38,902 nt of DNA from Mycolicibacterium chlorophenolicum. GTDB taxonomy: Bacteria; Actinomycetota; Actinomycetes; Mycobacteriales; Mycobacteriaceae. Under the pieces are notes generated by a model that was given only the letters and a program-made list of their open reading frames with translations, searched no databases and was not told where the DNA came from. Both the position numbers and the translations under genes were made by a program. Numbering within the stretch: position 1 is the stretch's first letter; each line of letters opens with the position of its first letter. The stretch spans positions 256,552 to 295,453 of the forward strand of contig NZ_JYNL01000020.1 of NCBI RefSeq assembly GCF_001044235.1, written 5' to 3'. This document shows, piece after piece, positions 7,485 to 16,373 of this stretch.

Positions 7485-10400
7485 ATGCCGACTGAAACCC
7501 GCGACGAGCGGCTCGCCCGCCGCATCGCCGACTTGCACGCGACCGATCCCGAGTTCGCCGCCGCCACGCCCGACGACGCGATCTCCGAGACCATCGACCA
7601 GCCCGGGGTGCGCCTCCCCCAGATCATGGCGACCGTGCTCGACGGCTACGCCGATCGGCCCGCGCTCGGACAGCGTGCCGTGCGCTTCGTCATCGATCCG
7701 CAGACCGGACGCACCTCCGCCGACCTTCTCCCCCGGTTCGAGACCATCACCTACGCCGAACTGTCCGCCCGGGTGCACGCGGTGATGAACACCCTGACCG
7801 ACGTCGCGCCCGGTGACCGCGTCGCCCTGCTGGGCTTCACCAGCGTGGACTACACGGTCATCGACATGGCCCTGGCGCTGTCCGGTGCGGTGTCCGTCCC
7901 GCTGCAGACCAGCGCGCCGGCCGCGACGCTGCGGCCCATCATCGCCGAGACCGAGCCCGTGATCATCGCCTCTGCGGTCGACCACCTCGCCGACGCCGTG
8001 GAGCTGGCGCGCGAGGCCGACACCGTGCGCCGCGTCATCGTCTTCGACCACCGGGCCGAGGTCGACGACCACCGCGACGCCGTCGCCGACGCCCGCACCC
8101 GCCTCACCGAAGGCGGCCGCGCGATCGAGGTGCTCACCCTGGCCGAGGTGCTCGAGCACGGCGCGACTCTGCCTGCAGCACAGCCGTTCTCCTCACCCGA
8201 GCAGGATCCGCTGACCCTGCTGATCTACACGTCCGGCAGCACCGGCGCCCCCAAGGGCGCGATGTACCCGGAGCGGCTCGTCGCCGGTGCGTGGCTGCGG
8301 TCCGGGCGGTCGACGTGGTACGGCGAGCACGCCACGCCGTCGATCACGCTGAACTTCCTGCCGATGAGCCACATGATGGGCCGCGGCCTGCTCTACGGCA
8401 CCCTGGGAGCGGGCGGGACAGCGTATTTCGCTGCGCGCAGCGACCTTTCGACGTTCCTCGAGGACCTCGCGCTGGTCCGACCCACACAGCTGACCTTCGT
8501 GCCGCGCATCTGGGACACCATCTTCGCCGAGGTCGCCAAGGAACTCGAGCGCCGACCGGACGGCGAAGCCGAGGTCTACGCCGACCTCCGCCAGAGCATG
8601 CTCGGCGGCCGCTACGTGATGTCGATGACGGGATCGGCGCCGCTGTCGCCGGAGATGCGCACGTTCGTCGAAGCATTCCTCGACCTGCACCTGATCGACG
8701 GCTACGGCTCGACCGAGGCCGGCGCGGTGTTCGTCGACGGCGAGGTGCAGCGCCCGCCGGTCATCGACTACAAGCTCGTCGACGTCCCCGACCTCGGCTA
8801 CTTCACCACCGACCGCCCGCATCCGCGCGGCGAGCTGCTGGTCAAGAGCGAGACCCTGTTCCCCGGCTACTACCGGCGGCCCGAGATCACGGCCGAGATG
8901 TTCGACGAGGACGGCTTCTACCGCACCGGCGACGTCGTCGCCGAGACCGGACCCGATCGGCTCGTGTACCTCGATCGCCGCAACAACGTCCTGAAGCTCT
9001 CGCAGGGCGAGTTCGTCACCGTCTCCAAGCTCGAGGCGGTGTTCGGCGACAGCCCGCTGATCCGGCAGATCTACATCTACGGCAACAGCTCACGGTCCTA
9101 CCTGCTGGCCGTCGTCGTACCGACCGAGGACGTCCTGGGCCGCGACGACGCCAAATCCCTGATCGGCGAGTCCCTTCAGGACGTCGCCAAGGCGGCGGGC
9201 CTGCAGTCCTACGAGATCCCCCGCGACTTCCTGATCGAGACCACGCCGTTCACGTTGGAGAACGGCATGCTCACCGGCATCCGAAAGCTGGCCCGACCGA
9301 AGCTGAAGGAACGCTACGGCGATCAGCTCGAGGCGCTCTACACCCAGCTGGCCGAGGGCCAGGCCGACGAGTTGCGCGCACTGCGTCGGGACGGCGCGAC
9401 CCGGCCGGTCGTGGAGACCGTCGGCCGCGCGGCCGGCGCCCTGCTGGGCACGGCGGCCACCGACGTGCAGCCCGACGCGCACTTCACCGATCTCGGCGGA
9501 GACTCGTTGTCGGCGTTGACCTTCGGCAACCTGCTGCGCGACATCTTCGACGTCGAGGTCCCGGTCGGCGTGATCGTCAGCCCCGCCAACGATCTGGCGG
9601 CACTGGCGGCCTACATCGAGACCCAGCGCCAACCCGGCACGAAGCGGCCCACGTTCGCCTCGGTGCACGGCGCGGACGCCACCGAAGCGCACGCCCGCGA
9701 TCTCACGCTGGACAAGTTCATCGATGCCGAAACCCTCGCTGCCGCACCGTCACTGCCGGGCCCCAGCTCGGAGGTCCGGACCGTCCTGCTGACCGGCGCC
9801 ACCGGCTTCCTCGGCCGGTACCTCGCGCTGGAGTGGCTGGAACGGATGGATCTGGTCGACGGCACCGTGATCTGCCTGGTCCGCGCCAAGGACGACGACG
9901 CCGCACGGGCCCGGCTGGACGCCACCTTCGACACCGGCGACGAGAAGCTGCTCGCGCACTACCGGGCGCTCGCCGCCGATCACCTCGAGGTGATCGCCGG
10001 GGACAAGGGCGAGGTCGACCTCGGGCTCGATCCCGCGGTGTGGCAGCGGCTGGCCGACACGGTCGACCTGATCGTGGACCCGGCGGCCCTGGTCAACCAC
10101 GTGCTGCCCTACAGCCAGCTGTTCGGACCCAACGCCGTCGGCACCGCGGAGCTGATCCGCATGGCGTTGACCACCCGGCAGAAGCCGTTCGCGTACGTCT
10201 CCACCATCGGCGTCGGCGCGGGCATCGAGCCCGGCCGTTTCGTCGAGGACGGCGACATCCGGCAGATCAGCGCGACCCGTCGCGTCGACGACAGTTACGC
10301 CAACGGCTACGGCAACAGCAAGTGGGCCGGTGAGGTGCTGCTGCGCGAGGCCCACGACCTGTGCGGCCTGCCGGTGTCGGTGTTCCGCTGCGACATGATC

Positions 10401-10979
10401 CTGGCCGACACCACCTACGCCGGCCAGCTCAACCTGCCGGACATGTTCACCCGGCTGGTGTTCAGCCTGGTCGCGACCGGCGTCGCCCCCGAGTCGTTCT
10501 ACCAACTCGGCGACGACGGCAAGCGGCCGCGGGCGCACTACGACGGGCTGCCGGTGGAGTTCATCGCCGAGGCGATCTCCACGCTCGGTGCCGCCGTCGC
10601 GACGGATTCGGAAACCGGATTCGAGACCTACCACGTGATGAACCCGTACGACGACGGGATCGGCCTCGACGAGTTCGTCGACTGGCTGATCGAGGCCGGG
10701 TACCCGGTGCAGCGCATCGGCGACTACGCCACCTGGTTGCAGCGGTTCACCGCGGCGATCAACGCGCTGCCCGAACGCAAGCGGCAGGCGTCGCTGCTAC
10801 CGCTCCTGCACAACTACCAGCACCCGGAGTTCCCGGTCCGGGGCTCCATCGCGCCGACGGATCGCTTCCGAACAGCGGTGCAGGAGGCCAAGATCGGGCC
10901 GGACAAGGACATCCCGCACGTGACGCGGGAGGTCATCGTCAAGTACGTCACCGACCTCGAACTGCTTGGCTTGCTCTGA
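7485..10979 (+). CDS. car: Carboxylic acid reductase (FadD9-type)
   Basis: Large multidomain enzyme that reduces carboxylic acids to aldehydes with ATP and NADPH. The 1164-residue product is typical for the family. The N-terminal adenylation domain has the P-loop-like [10 protein letters not shown] at 249-258, DGYGSTEAG and YRTGD. A carrier domain follows with the phosphopantetheine Ser S674 in [12 protein letters not shown]. The C-terminal NADPH reductase domain has GATGFLG at 771-777 and the YxxxK pair Y942/K946. It needs a phosphopantetheinyl transferase from elsewhere in the genome. The ATG at 7485 is chosen because GAGG lies eight bases upstream, inside the alternative extension that begins with TTG at 7470. 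M. tuberculosis has the same gene (fadD9) next to gabT. The natural substrate is not shown by sequence. Confidence 0.96.
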   Translation: MPTETRDERLARRIADLHATDPEFAAATPDDAISETIDQPGVRLPQIMATVLDGYADRPALGQRAVRFVIDPQTGRTSADLLPRFETITYAELSARVHAVMNTLTDVAPGDRVALLGFTSVDYTVIDMALALSGAVSVPLQTSAPAATLRPIIAETEPVIIASAVDHLADAVELAREADTVRRVIVFDHRAEVDDHRDAVADARTRLTEGGRAIEVLTLAEVLEHGATLPAAQPFSSPEQDPLTLLIYTSGSTGAPKGAMYPERLVAGAWLRSGRSTWYGEHATPSITLNFLPMSHMMGRGLLYGTLGAGGTAYFAARSDLSTFLEDLALVRPTQLTFVPRIWDTIFAEVAKELERRPDGEAEVYADLRQSMLGGRYVMSMTGSAPLSPEMRTFVEAFLDLHLIDGYGSTEAGAVFVDGEVQRPPVIDYKLVDVPDLGYFTTDRPHPRGELLVKSETLFPGYYRRPEITAEMFDEDGFYRTGDVVAETGPDRLVYLDRRNNVLKLSQGEFVTVSKLEAVFGDSPLIRQIYIYGNSSRSYLLAVVVPTEDVLGRDDAKSLIGESLQDVAKAAGLQSYEIPRDFLIETTPFTLENGMLTGIRKLARPKLKERYGDQLEALYTQLAEGQADELRALRRDGATRPVVETVGRAAGALLGTAATDVQPDAHFTDLGGDSLSALTFGNLLRDIFDVEVPVGVIVSPANDLAALAAYIETQRQPGTKRPTFASVHGADATEAHARDLTLDKFIDAETLAAAPSLPGPSSEVRTVLLTGATGFLGRYLALEWLERMDLVDGTVICLVRAKDDDAARARLDATFDTGDEKLLAHYRALAADHLEVIAGDKGEVDLGLDPAVWQRLADTVDLIVDPAALVNHVLPYSQLFGPNAVGTAELIRMALTTRQKPFAYVSTIGVGAGIEPGRFVEDGDIRQISATRRVDDSYANGYGNSKWAGEVLLREAHDLCGLPVSVFRCDMILADTTYAGQLNLPDMFTRLVFSLVATGVAPESFYQLGDDGKRPRAHYDGLPVEFIAEAISTLGAAVATDSETGFETYHVMNPYDDGIGLDEFVDWLIEAGYPVQRIGDYATWLQRFTAAINALPERKRQASLLPLLHNYQHPEFPVRGSIAPTDRFRTAVQEAKIGPDKDIPHVTREVIVKYVTDLELLGLL

Positions 10980-10982
10980 CGG

Positions 10983-11675
10983 TCAGCGGTGCACCAGGGT
11001 GCGGTCCCCGCGGCCACGGAAGAGGTTGCGCAGACCGCGCCGACGGGGCGGCTGCTGCTGCGGATCGATCACCTCGGTGGGCGTATCGCCCACCGGGGTG
11101 CCCGCGGCGACGGGCCCGGTGTGGGTGACGGGCAGCGGGCCGGTGTGCGCCGGGGTGTCGACGACCGCGGCGCGGTTGACGTATTCGACGTCGCGGACAC
11201 TGCGGACCGACACCCGACCCAGCGCGAGTGCGCCCAGGAAGATGATCAGCGCGCCCAGGCCGTAGAAGTAGGTCAGGTCGAGCCAGACCCGCTTGGTCTC
11301 GTCCGCCGCCACCGGGGCTCCGGCGTCGCCGAGCCCGAGCGGCCCGGCCAGCGCGCGGCCGATCACGAACCATGCGCCGGCGGCCACGGTCAGCCAGCCG
11401 CCCAGCATCGCGGTCGCGCGGTTGCGGGAGGTCAGCAGCAACAGGCCGCCGATCACGGTGACGACGCCGGGCAGCACCTCGAGCCATCCTCGGCCGGTCG
11501 TCCAGATCCACGGCTGATCCGGAGTGAATGCGAAGTCGAAGTTCGGCCCGATGAACGGGATGAGCGCACCCCAGATCCCGAGCAGAACGAGCAGGAGCCC
11601 GCTCGCCGCGCCGCGGCTGCGGGCGATGGTCATGCGGCCGCCCCGGGGGCGGTCCGCACGTTGAGATCCGATCAT
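10983..11675 (-). CDS. Conserved membrane protein, four helices, function unknown
   Basis: I do not recognise a named family with confidence. The 230-residue product has four hydrophobic segments, at about 20-41, 59-80, 86-105 and 130-148: GLLLVLLGIWGALIPFIG, WLEVLPGVVTVIGGLLLL, the AGAWFVIGRALAG region and FYGLGALIIFLGALAL. The cytoplasmic C-terminal tail of about 75 residues is Pro/Thr-rich and ends in a very basic stretch (PRRRGLRNLFRGRGDR). The spacing of the helices loosely recalls SPW-repeat membrane proteins. The ATG at 11675 is chosen for AAGGAGG just upstream, although the spacing is short (4-5 bases). It converges with car, with three bases between the stops. It is probably expressed from its own promoter, because 65 bases separate it from the hydrolase gene upstream. 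Confidence 0.75.
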   Translation of the reverse strand: MIGSQRADRPRGGRMTIARSRGAASGLLLVLLGIWGALIPFIGPNFDFAFTPDQPWIWTTGRGWLEVLPGVVTVIGGLLLLTSRNRATAMLGGWLTVAAGAWFVIGRALAGPLGLGDAGAPVAADETKRVWLDLTYFYGLGALIIFLGALALGRVSVRSVRDVEYVNRAAVVDTPAHTGPLPVTHTGPVAAGTPVGDTPTEVIDPQQQPPRRRGLRNLFRGRGDRTLVHR

Positions 11676-11740
11676 GATGCCTCCTTGTGACGTGCGCAGA
11701 GGAGTACCCCCGCGCTGTCGGGCGTAATCGACGGGCGCGG

Positions 11741-12661
11741 TCAACCGCCCGCGCGGACCGCGTCCACCACCCGCAGAACGGCGTCGGCCACCGCCGCGGG
11801 CTGATACAGCATCACGTTGTGACCGCTGCCGGGCACGACCTGCGCCGCTGTGCCCAGCGCAGCGGCCAGCATCTCGTTGGCCGAGCGGATCTGGTCCTGT
11901 GTGTAGTTGTCCGGGGTGAGCTGCTCCGGCGGCGGGAACCGGTCGGCGCTGAGCACCGCGACGGGGACCCGCGGCAGCGGCGGCGCGGAGGCGACCTGTG
12001 CGAACGACTGCTCCGCCAGGACGCCTTCACCGTCCGGGCCCCTGTCACGGACGTCGGCGAAGAACGCGGCGTTCTGTGCCGGGGTTCCGACGCCGGGGAG
12101 GAACTCCGACGTCGGGTCGACGAACACCAGTCCGGCGACGAGCTGCGGATGCTCGCGGGCCAGCAGGTCCAGCACGAGCCCGCCGTAGGAGTGGGCCACG
12201 AACACCAGCGGGACGGGCAGCGCGGCGGCCGCGACGAGGGCGACGATGTCGTCCACATCCTGCTGCGCGGTGTGCGGCTGCGGCACCGTGGTGGAGCGGT
12301 CCGCACCGTCCGGGCGGGTGCCGGGCCGGTCGTAGGCGCACACCGTGGTCGCGCGGGCCACCGTCGGTTGCGTGGCCGCCGCGCTGGGCACCAGCTGCGC
12401 CCGGTCGATGACGTCGAAGGGTGACGCGCGGACCGGGTCGTCGGCGGGGACCACGTAGTTCCACACCTCGGCGTAACTGCCCAGTCCGGGAATGATGAAC
12501 ACGGTCGGGGCACCGTCACCTTGGCAGTCGAGGAACAGTGAGCGTCCGCCGCCGATGTCGACCAAACCGGGCCGGGCGTCGCCCGGATCGCCCGCGGCCC
12601 GGGCACCTCCGGGCATCGAGAGCAGCAGCGCCACCAGCGCGGCGATCCGACGCCACGTCAC
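11741..12661 (-). CDS. Secreted alpha/beta hydrolase
   Basis: A 306-residue probable esterase or lipase-like hydrolase exported by the Sec route. The signal peptide is residues 1-22 (MTWRRIAALVALLLSMPGGARA, ending in an ARA cleavage site). The core shows the oxyanion-hole region FIIPGLGSYAEVW, YDRPG, the nucleophile elbow AHSYGG with S158, VDPTSE with the likely acid D182, and the catalytic His H281 in GSGHNV. Two Cys (46 and 108) could form a disulfide outside the cell. The start is GTG at 12661, ten bases after the DUF1304 gene, so it is probably the last gene of the ruvC-ruvA-ruvB run. The substrate is not evident. Confidence 0.85.
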   Translation of the reverse strand: MTWRRIAALVALLLSMPGGARAAGDPGDARPGLVDIGGGRSLFLDCQGDGAPTVFIIPGLGSYAEVWNYVVPADDPVRASPFDVIDRAQLVPSAAATQPTVARATTVCAYDRPGTRPDGADRSTTVPQPHTAQQDVDDIVALVAAAALPVPLVFVAHSYGGLVLDLLAREHPQLVAGLVFVDPTSEFLPGVGTPAQNAAFFADVRDRGPDGEGVLAEQSFAQVASAPPLPRVPVAVLSADRFPPPEQLTPDNYTQDQIRSANEMLAAALGTAAQVVPGSGHNVMLYQPAAVADAVLRVVDAVRAGG

Positions 12662-12671
12662 CCGCGCGACG

Positions 12672-13058
12672 CTACAGCGCCCCGTTCACCACCAGCAGCA
12701 CTATCGCGATCAGGGGCAGGGTGCCCTGGATGACGGCCGCGCGGGCCTTGTCCCGGGCGGCGGCGAGCAGCACGACGGCCGCGGCCAGCATCGACCCCAG
12801 CCCGGCGTAGAGCAGCGCCGCGCCGACGGCGTGGGCTCCGAGCGCGGTCGCGACGATGCCCGCGCCCGTCACGATCGCCAGGAACAGGTTGTAGAAGCCC
12901 TGGTTGAAGGCGAGGAGACGGGTGGTCTGCGCCTCCTCCTCGGTGGTGCCGAACACCGCGCGGGTGCGCGGCGCGGTCCACGTGAAGGACTCCATCACGA
13001 AGATGTAGACGTGCAGCAGCGCCGCCAGCGCCGCCACGATCAGGCTCACGGTCGTCAT
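12672..13058 (-). CDS. DUF1304 family membrane protein
   Basis: A 128-residue membrane protein with four predicted helices. The segments HVYIFVMESFTWTAPRTRAVFG and FNQGFYNLFLAIVTGAG match the DUF1304 pattern (HxYIFxxExxxW then NQGxYNxFLA). No biochemical role is established for the family. The start is the ATG at 13058. The frame stays open upstream into ruvB, but the family N-terminus begins here, and the ATG overlaps the ruvB stop by one base (TGATG), so it is translationally coupled to ruvB. It is not part of the usual ruv operon and probably only shares the transcript. Confidence 0.85.
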   Translation of the reverse strand: MTTVSLIVAALAALLHVYIFVMESFTWTAPRTRAVFGTTEEEAQTTRLLAFNQGFYNLFLAIVTGAGIVATALGAHAVGAALLYAGLGSMLAAAVVLLAAARDKARAAVIQGTLPLIAIVLLVVNGAL

Positions 13059-14128
13059 CACCCGAACAATCCTTGCTGACCCAGTCCGATGACGCCGCTG
13101 GGAGGGGTCATGCCCAGATGCGTCCAGGCCAGGGCCGTGGCGACCCGGCCCCGCGGCGTGCGCGCGATCATGCCGGCGCGCACCAGGAACGGCTCGCACA
13201 CCTCCTCGACGGTGGTGGCCTCTTCCCCCACCGCGACCGCGAGCGTCGACACCCCCACCGGCCCGCCGCCGAAGCTGCGGGTCAGCGCCGAGAGCACGGC
13301 GCGGTCCAGCCGGTCCAGCCCGAGCTCGTCGACGTCGTAGACCTCCAGCGCGTACTTGGCGATGTCGCGGGTGATGACCCCGTCGGCGCGGACCTCGGCG
13401 TAGTCCCGGACCCGGCGCAGCAGCCGGTTGGCGATACGCGGCGTGCCGCGGGAGCGACGGGCGATCTCGGCGCCGGCGTCGGCCCCCAACTCGATGCCGA
13501 GGATGCCCGCCGAGCGGGTCAGCACGCGCTCCAGCTCCGACGGTTCGTAGAAGTCCATGTGCGCGGTGAAGCCGAACCGGTCGCGCAGCGGTCCGGTCAG
13601 CGCGCCCGACCGGGTGGTGGCACCGACGAGCGTGAACGGCGCGACCTCCAGCGGAATCGACGTCGCGCCGGGACCTTTGCCCACGACGACGTCGACGCGG
13701 AAGTCCTCCATCGCGAGGTAGAGCATTTCCTCGGCCGGGCGCGCGATGCGGTGGATCTCGTCGATGAACAGCACGTCGTGCTCGACGAGATTGGACAGCA
13801 TCGCGGCCAGATCACCAGCCCGCTCCAGCGCGGGGCCGGACGTCACGCGCAGCGACGAGCCCAATTCGGCGGCGATGATCATCGCCAGCGACGTCTTGCC
13901 CAGCCCCGGCGGCCCGGACAGCAGGATGTGGTCGGGCGTGCCTCCGCGGTTCTTGGCGCCCTCGATGACCAGCTGCAGCTGTTCGCGCACCCGAGGCTGG
14001 CCGATGAACTCCCCCAGCGACCGCGGCCGCAGGCTGGCGTCGATGTCGCCCTCGCCGACGGTCAGCGCCGCCGAGACCTCGCGCTCGTCGGCCACCTCCG
14101 GCGGTTCGTCGTTCTCGAAGCGGCCCAT
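13058..14128 (-). CDS. ruvB: Holliday junction branch-migration helicase RuvB
   Basis: AAA+ motor that drives branch migration of Holliday junctions with RuvA. The 356-residue product has Walker A (GPPGLGKT), Walker B with LFIDEIHR, sensor and arginine-finger regions ([18 protein letters not shown]), and the C-terminal winged helix ([20 protein letters not shown]). The start is taken as the ATG at 14128 ([11 protein letters not shown]), overlapping the ruvA stop by one base. A GTG one codon upstream (14131) is equally possible. It lies in the order ruvC-ruvA-ruvB, as in other bacteria, and is probably SOS-controlled through the LexA box upstream of ruvC. Confidence 0.98.
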   Translation of the reverse strand: MGRFENDEPPEVADEREVSAALTVGEGDIDASLRPRSLGEFIGQPRVREQLQLVIEGAKNRGGTPDHILLSGPPGLGKTSLAMIIAAELGSSLRVTSGPALERAGDLAAMLSNLVEHDVLFIDEIHRIARPAEEMLYLAMEDFRVDVVVGKGPGATSIPLEVAPFTLVGATTRSGALTGPLRDRFGFTAHMDFYEPSELERVLTRSAGILGIELGADAGAEIARRSRGTPRIANRLLRRVRDYAEVRADGVITRDIAKYALEVYDVDELGLDRLDRAVLSALTRSFGGGPVGVSTLAVAVGEEATTVEEVCEPFLVRAGMIARTPRGRVATALAWTHLGMTPPSGVIGLGQQGLFG

Positions 14129-14715
14129 CACTTCTTCCCCAGCATCGACAGCGCCGACCGCAGCGCGCCGGACGTCGTCGCCTCCGGATCGTTGGCGAGC
14201 ACCTTGTCGGTGGCCTCTTCGGCCTGCTTGAGCGCGAAGCCGAGGCCGACGAGCGCCTCCACCACCGGTCCGCGGATCCCGAACCCGCCGATCGCCGTCG
14301 TGCCCGCCGACGTGGACGTGCCGACCTTGTCGCGCAGCGTCAGCACCAGGAGTTCGGCAGTCTTCTTGCCCACCTTCGGGATTCGCGTCAACGCGGTGAC
14401 GTCGCCGTCACCGATCGCCGCTCGCAGAGTGGGCCCGTCGTACATGGCCAGCGCCCCCAGCGCGATGCTCGGGCCGATCCCGGACACACCGAGCAGGGTC
14501 AGGAACAGGTCACGGGCGTCGGAGTCGGCGAACCCGTAGAGCGTCTGGGAGTCCTCCCGCACGATCATCGCGGTGATCAGCCGCGCCTCGGCGCCGCGCC
14601 GCAGCGTGGCCAGTGTGGCCGGGGTGGCCATCACCTTGTAGCCGACACCGGCAGCCTCGATGACGACGTGGTCGAGGGCGATGTCGAGCACCTCCCCGCG
14701 CACCGACGCGATCAC
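14128..14715 (-). CDS. ruvA: Holliday junction DNA helicase subunit RuvA
   Basis: RuvA binds the four-way junction as a tetramer and loads RuvB. The 195-residue product has the N-terminal OB fold ([11 protein letters not shown]...[12 protein letters not shown]). Two helix-hairpin-helix motifs follow ([16 protein letters not shown] and [18 protein letters not shown]), and the C-terminal three-helix RuvB-binding domain ([18 protein letters not shown]) comes last. The start is GTG at 14715, overlapping the ruvC stop by four bases (GTGA). Length and order are typical. Confidence 0.97.
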   Translation of the reverse strand: MIASVRGEVLDIALDHVVIEAAGVGYKVMATPATLATLRRGAEARLITAMIVREDSQTLYGFADSDARDLFLTLLGVSGIGPSIALGALAMYDGPTLRAAIGDGDVTALTRIPKVGKKTAELLVLTLRDKVGTSTSAGTTAIGGFGIRGPVVEALVGLGFALKQAEEATDKVLANDPEATTSGALRSALSMLGKK

Positions 14716-15284
14716 CGGGCGCTCCGCGACATCTTGGCGGCCTTGAGCGTGGCCTGGTATTTGCGCCGCTGTTCGGCCGCCATCTCCTCGGCGGCGGCCA
14801 TCCGGGCGATCATCGGCGCGCGCCAGCAGTGGCAGATCGCCAGGGCCAGCGCGTCGGCGGCGTCGGCGGGTGTCGGCTTCTGTTGCAGGGCAAGGATTCT
14901 CGTGACCATCTCGGTGACCTGCGCTTTGTCGGCGCGGCCGTTACCGGTGACGGCCGCCTTGACCTCGCTGGGGGTGTGGAAGTGCACGTCGATATCGCGG
15001 CGCGCGGCGGCCAGGGCGATCACCCCGCCGGCCTGCGCGGTGCCCATCGCGGTGTTGGCGTTCTGATTGGAGAACACCCGCTCGATCGCGAGGACGTCGG
15101 GCTCGTGGGTGTCCAGCCAGTGTTCGACGGCATCGCTGATCGCGAGCAACCGGTGCGCCAGCGGGTGCTCGGCCGGGGTGCGCACCACGTCGACGTCGAG
15201 GGCGATGACCTGGCGGCCCCGGCCACTCTGGATGACCGACAGCCCGCACCGGGTCAGCCCGGGGTCGACTCCCATCACCCGCAC
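14712..15284 (-). CDS. ruvC: Holliday junction resolvase RuvC
   Basis: Endonuclease that cuts Holliday junctions after RuvAB branch migration. The 190-residue product starts [14 protein letters not shown] with the catalytic D7. It has the second acidic site in [11 protein letters not shown] and the C-terminal acidic pair in [13 protein letters not shown]. The GTG at 15284 is preceded by TAGGAGG five bases upstream. It is the first gene of the ruvCAB run. The LexA box lies directly upstream of the ribosome binding site, so this gene set is likely induced by DNA damage. Confidence 0.97.
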   Translation of the reverse strand: MRVMGVDPGLTRCGLSVIQSGRGRQVIALDVDVVRTPAEHPLAHRLLAISDAVEHWLDTHEPDVLAIERVFSNQNANTAMGTAQAGGVIALAAARRDIDVHFHTPSEVKAAVTGNGRADKAQVTEMVTRILALQQKPTPADAADALALAICHCWRAPMIARMAAAEEMAAEQRRKYQATLKAAKMSRSAR

Positions 15285-15296
15285 GCCAGCCTCCTA

Positions 15297-15312
15297 CAGA
15301 ACATTTGTTCGA
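15297..15312 (-). promoter_or_regulatory. LexA/SOS box in front of ruvC
   Basis: On the minus strand this reads TCGAACAAATGTTCTG. It matches the mycobacterial/Gram-positive SOS box (TCGAAC N4 GTTCGA) in all of the left half and GTTC of the right half. It lies between a TAAGCT -10-like element (15314-15319, minus strand) and the ruvC ribosome binding site, so LexA binding would cover the transcription start. LexA control of ruv genes is established in other mycobacteria. Confidence 0.85.
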
Positions 15313-15355
15313 GAGCTTAGCGGCGGGATCCGACCTTCGGCGGCAGGGACACGCC

Positions 15356-15679
15356 TCAGAGCGCGTAGTTCCCCGAGCGCCAGCCCTGCGCGATCTGCGT
15401 GGCCAACTCCCCACTGCGTGCACCGGATCGGCGCCATCCGCGCACCAGCTCGCGCTGCACCTCGACGTGGTCGCGTTCGACGACGAGCACCCATCGCACG
15501 CCGAGGAACTTCGCCACGAACCAGAAGGGCCACAGCAGCAGAACCGGCAGGATCAGCACGAGGCCGACCACCCAGCCGAAGAAGTCGAAATTGTCCAGCA
15601 GGTCCTCCACGCCGGGGAACGGCCACAGCCTGCGGTGCACCGACCACTGCGAACCGTTCGGGTCCGTGACGACGGGCAT
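15356..15679 (-). CDS. Conserved small membrane protein, unknown function
   Basis: A 107-residue product, not assigned to a named family. It has an N-terminal segment with PNGSQWSVHRRLWPF, one long hydrophobic segment at about 34-59 (FGWVVGLVLILPVLLLWPFWFVAKFLG), and a charged C-terminal domain (VERDHVEVQRELVRGWRRSG...QGWRSGNYAL). It looks like a single-span or hairpin membrane protein with a cytoplasmic tail. The ATG at 15679 has no ribosome binding site, but TATGCT at 15686-15691 (minus strand) ends six bases before the ATG. That is the geometry of a leaderless mycobacterial transcript. It lies upstream of ruvC in the same direction, separated by the SOS promoter. Confidence 0.75.
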   Translation of the reverse strand: MPVVTDPNGSQWSVHRRLWPFPGVEDLLDNFDFFGWVVGLVLILPVLLLWPFWFVAKFLGVRWVLVVERDHVEVQRELVRGWRRSGARSGELATQIAQGWRSGNYAL

Positions 15680-15702
15680 GGGCAGAGCATAGAGCGCGCA
15701 GG

Positions 15703-16311
15703 TCAGGACGGCGCCGCGGCGGGTTCCGGCACTGGGGCCGCGAGGGCCATCCCGCGGTACTGCGGCGCGAGCACCCGTCCCGCGGCCCGCAGCGGTTCGA
15801 CCGAGCGCAGCGTTCTGGCCAACAGGAAAGCTCCTTCCAGACCGCCGATCACCGCCGTGGTGAGGTCACGGGCCCGCCGTTCGTCCACGCCGCGCGCGAC
15901 GAAGTAGGCGGTGCCGCCGGCGATCCAGCCCTCGAAGACCGCGCCGGCGGTCTGGCGGAGTTCCTCGACGGTGTCGGCGACCTCCGCCGCCACGCTGCCC
16001 ACTGGGCACATGTTGGCGAAGGCGGTGCCCTCCATGTCGTCCGCGGCCTGGTCGAAGATCGCCTGAACCGCCTCACCCAGGTCGGTGTACGCGTCGACGA
16101 CGGCCGGAATCAGCAGGCCGTAGGCGGCGCCGGCGTTGGCGAGAGCCTCCCGGGCGATCTGCGCCTTGCCGCCGCGGAAGTGGTGGTAGAGCGAGCCGAT
16201 CGGCGCCCCCGACGCGTCGGCGATGTCCTTCATGGCCACCCCGGCGTAACCGCGCCGGCGCATCAGCTCCGCGGCCGCGGTGAGGATCGATTCTCGGGTG
16301 GACCTTGCCAT
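15703..16311 (-). CDS. TetR family regulator (LmrA/YxaF-like C-terminus)
   Basis: A 202-residue repressor. The N-terminal TetR DNA-binding domain is MARSTRESILTAAAELMRRRGYAGVAMKDIADASGAPIGSLYHHF in separate recognisable parts, with the recognition helix in GAPIGSLYHHF. The ligand domain has NMCPVGSVAAEVAD and GWIAGGTAYFVARG, typical of the LmrA/YxaF subgroup. The ATG at 16311 is chosen over the GTG at 16317 because AGGAGG lies five bases upstream of the ATG and would overlap the GTG. It is divergent from the alpha/beta hydrolase at 16374. The shared 62-base promoter contains a strong dyad, so it probably represses itself and the hydrolase. The ligand is unknown. Confidence 0.9.
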   Translation of the reverse strand: MARSTRESILTAAAELMRRRGYAGVAMKDIADASGAPIGSLYHHFRGGKAQIAREALANAGAAYGLLIPAVVDAYTDLGEAVQAIFDQAADDMEGTAFANMCPVGSVAAEVADTVEELRQTAGAVFEGWIAGGTAYFVARGVDERRARDLTTAVIGGLEGAFLLARTLRSVEPLRAAGRVLAPQYRGMALAAPVPEPAAAPS

Positions 16312-16331
16312 GGGCACCTCCTGGTGTCAGG

Positions 16332-16363
16332 CTAGAGCATACGTTCTAGAACGATCATTCTAG
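16332..16363. promoter_or_regulatory. TetR operator between regulator and hydrolase
   Basis: The core CGTTCTAGAACG at 16342-16353 is a perfect 12-base palindrome. It is centred in a 32-base dyad whose ends (CTAGA at 16332-16336 and TCTAG at 16359-16363) are also complementary, giving 11 of 16 matched pairs. It occupies the 62-base divergent promoter between the TetR gene and the hydrolase gene, directly before the hydrolase ribosome binding site GGAGG at 16365-16369. Confidence 0.7.
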
Positions 16364-16373
16364 TGGAGGACAC

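Noticed and set aside
8291..10333. 680-codon second frame inside car
   Set aside because: Same-strand shadow in another frame of car; Arg/Pro-rich, no domain, while the car frame has all motifs.
13058..13199. N-terminal extension of the DUF1304 protein into ruvB
   Set aside because: The extra 47 residues are basic shadow sequence overlapping ruvB; the family N-terminus starts at the coupled ATG at 13058.
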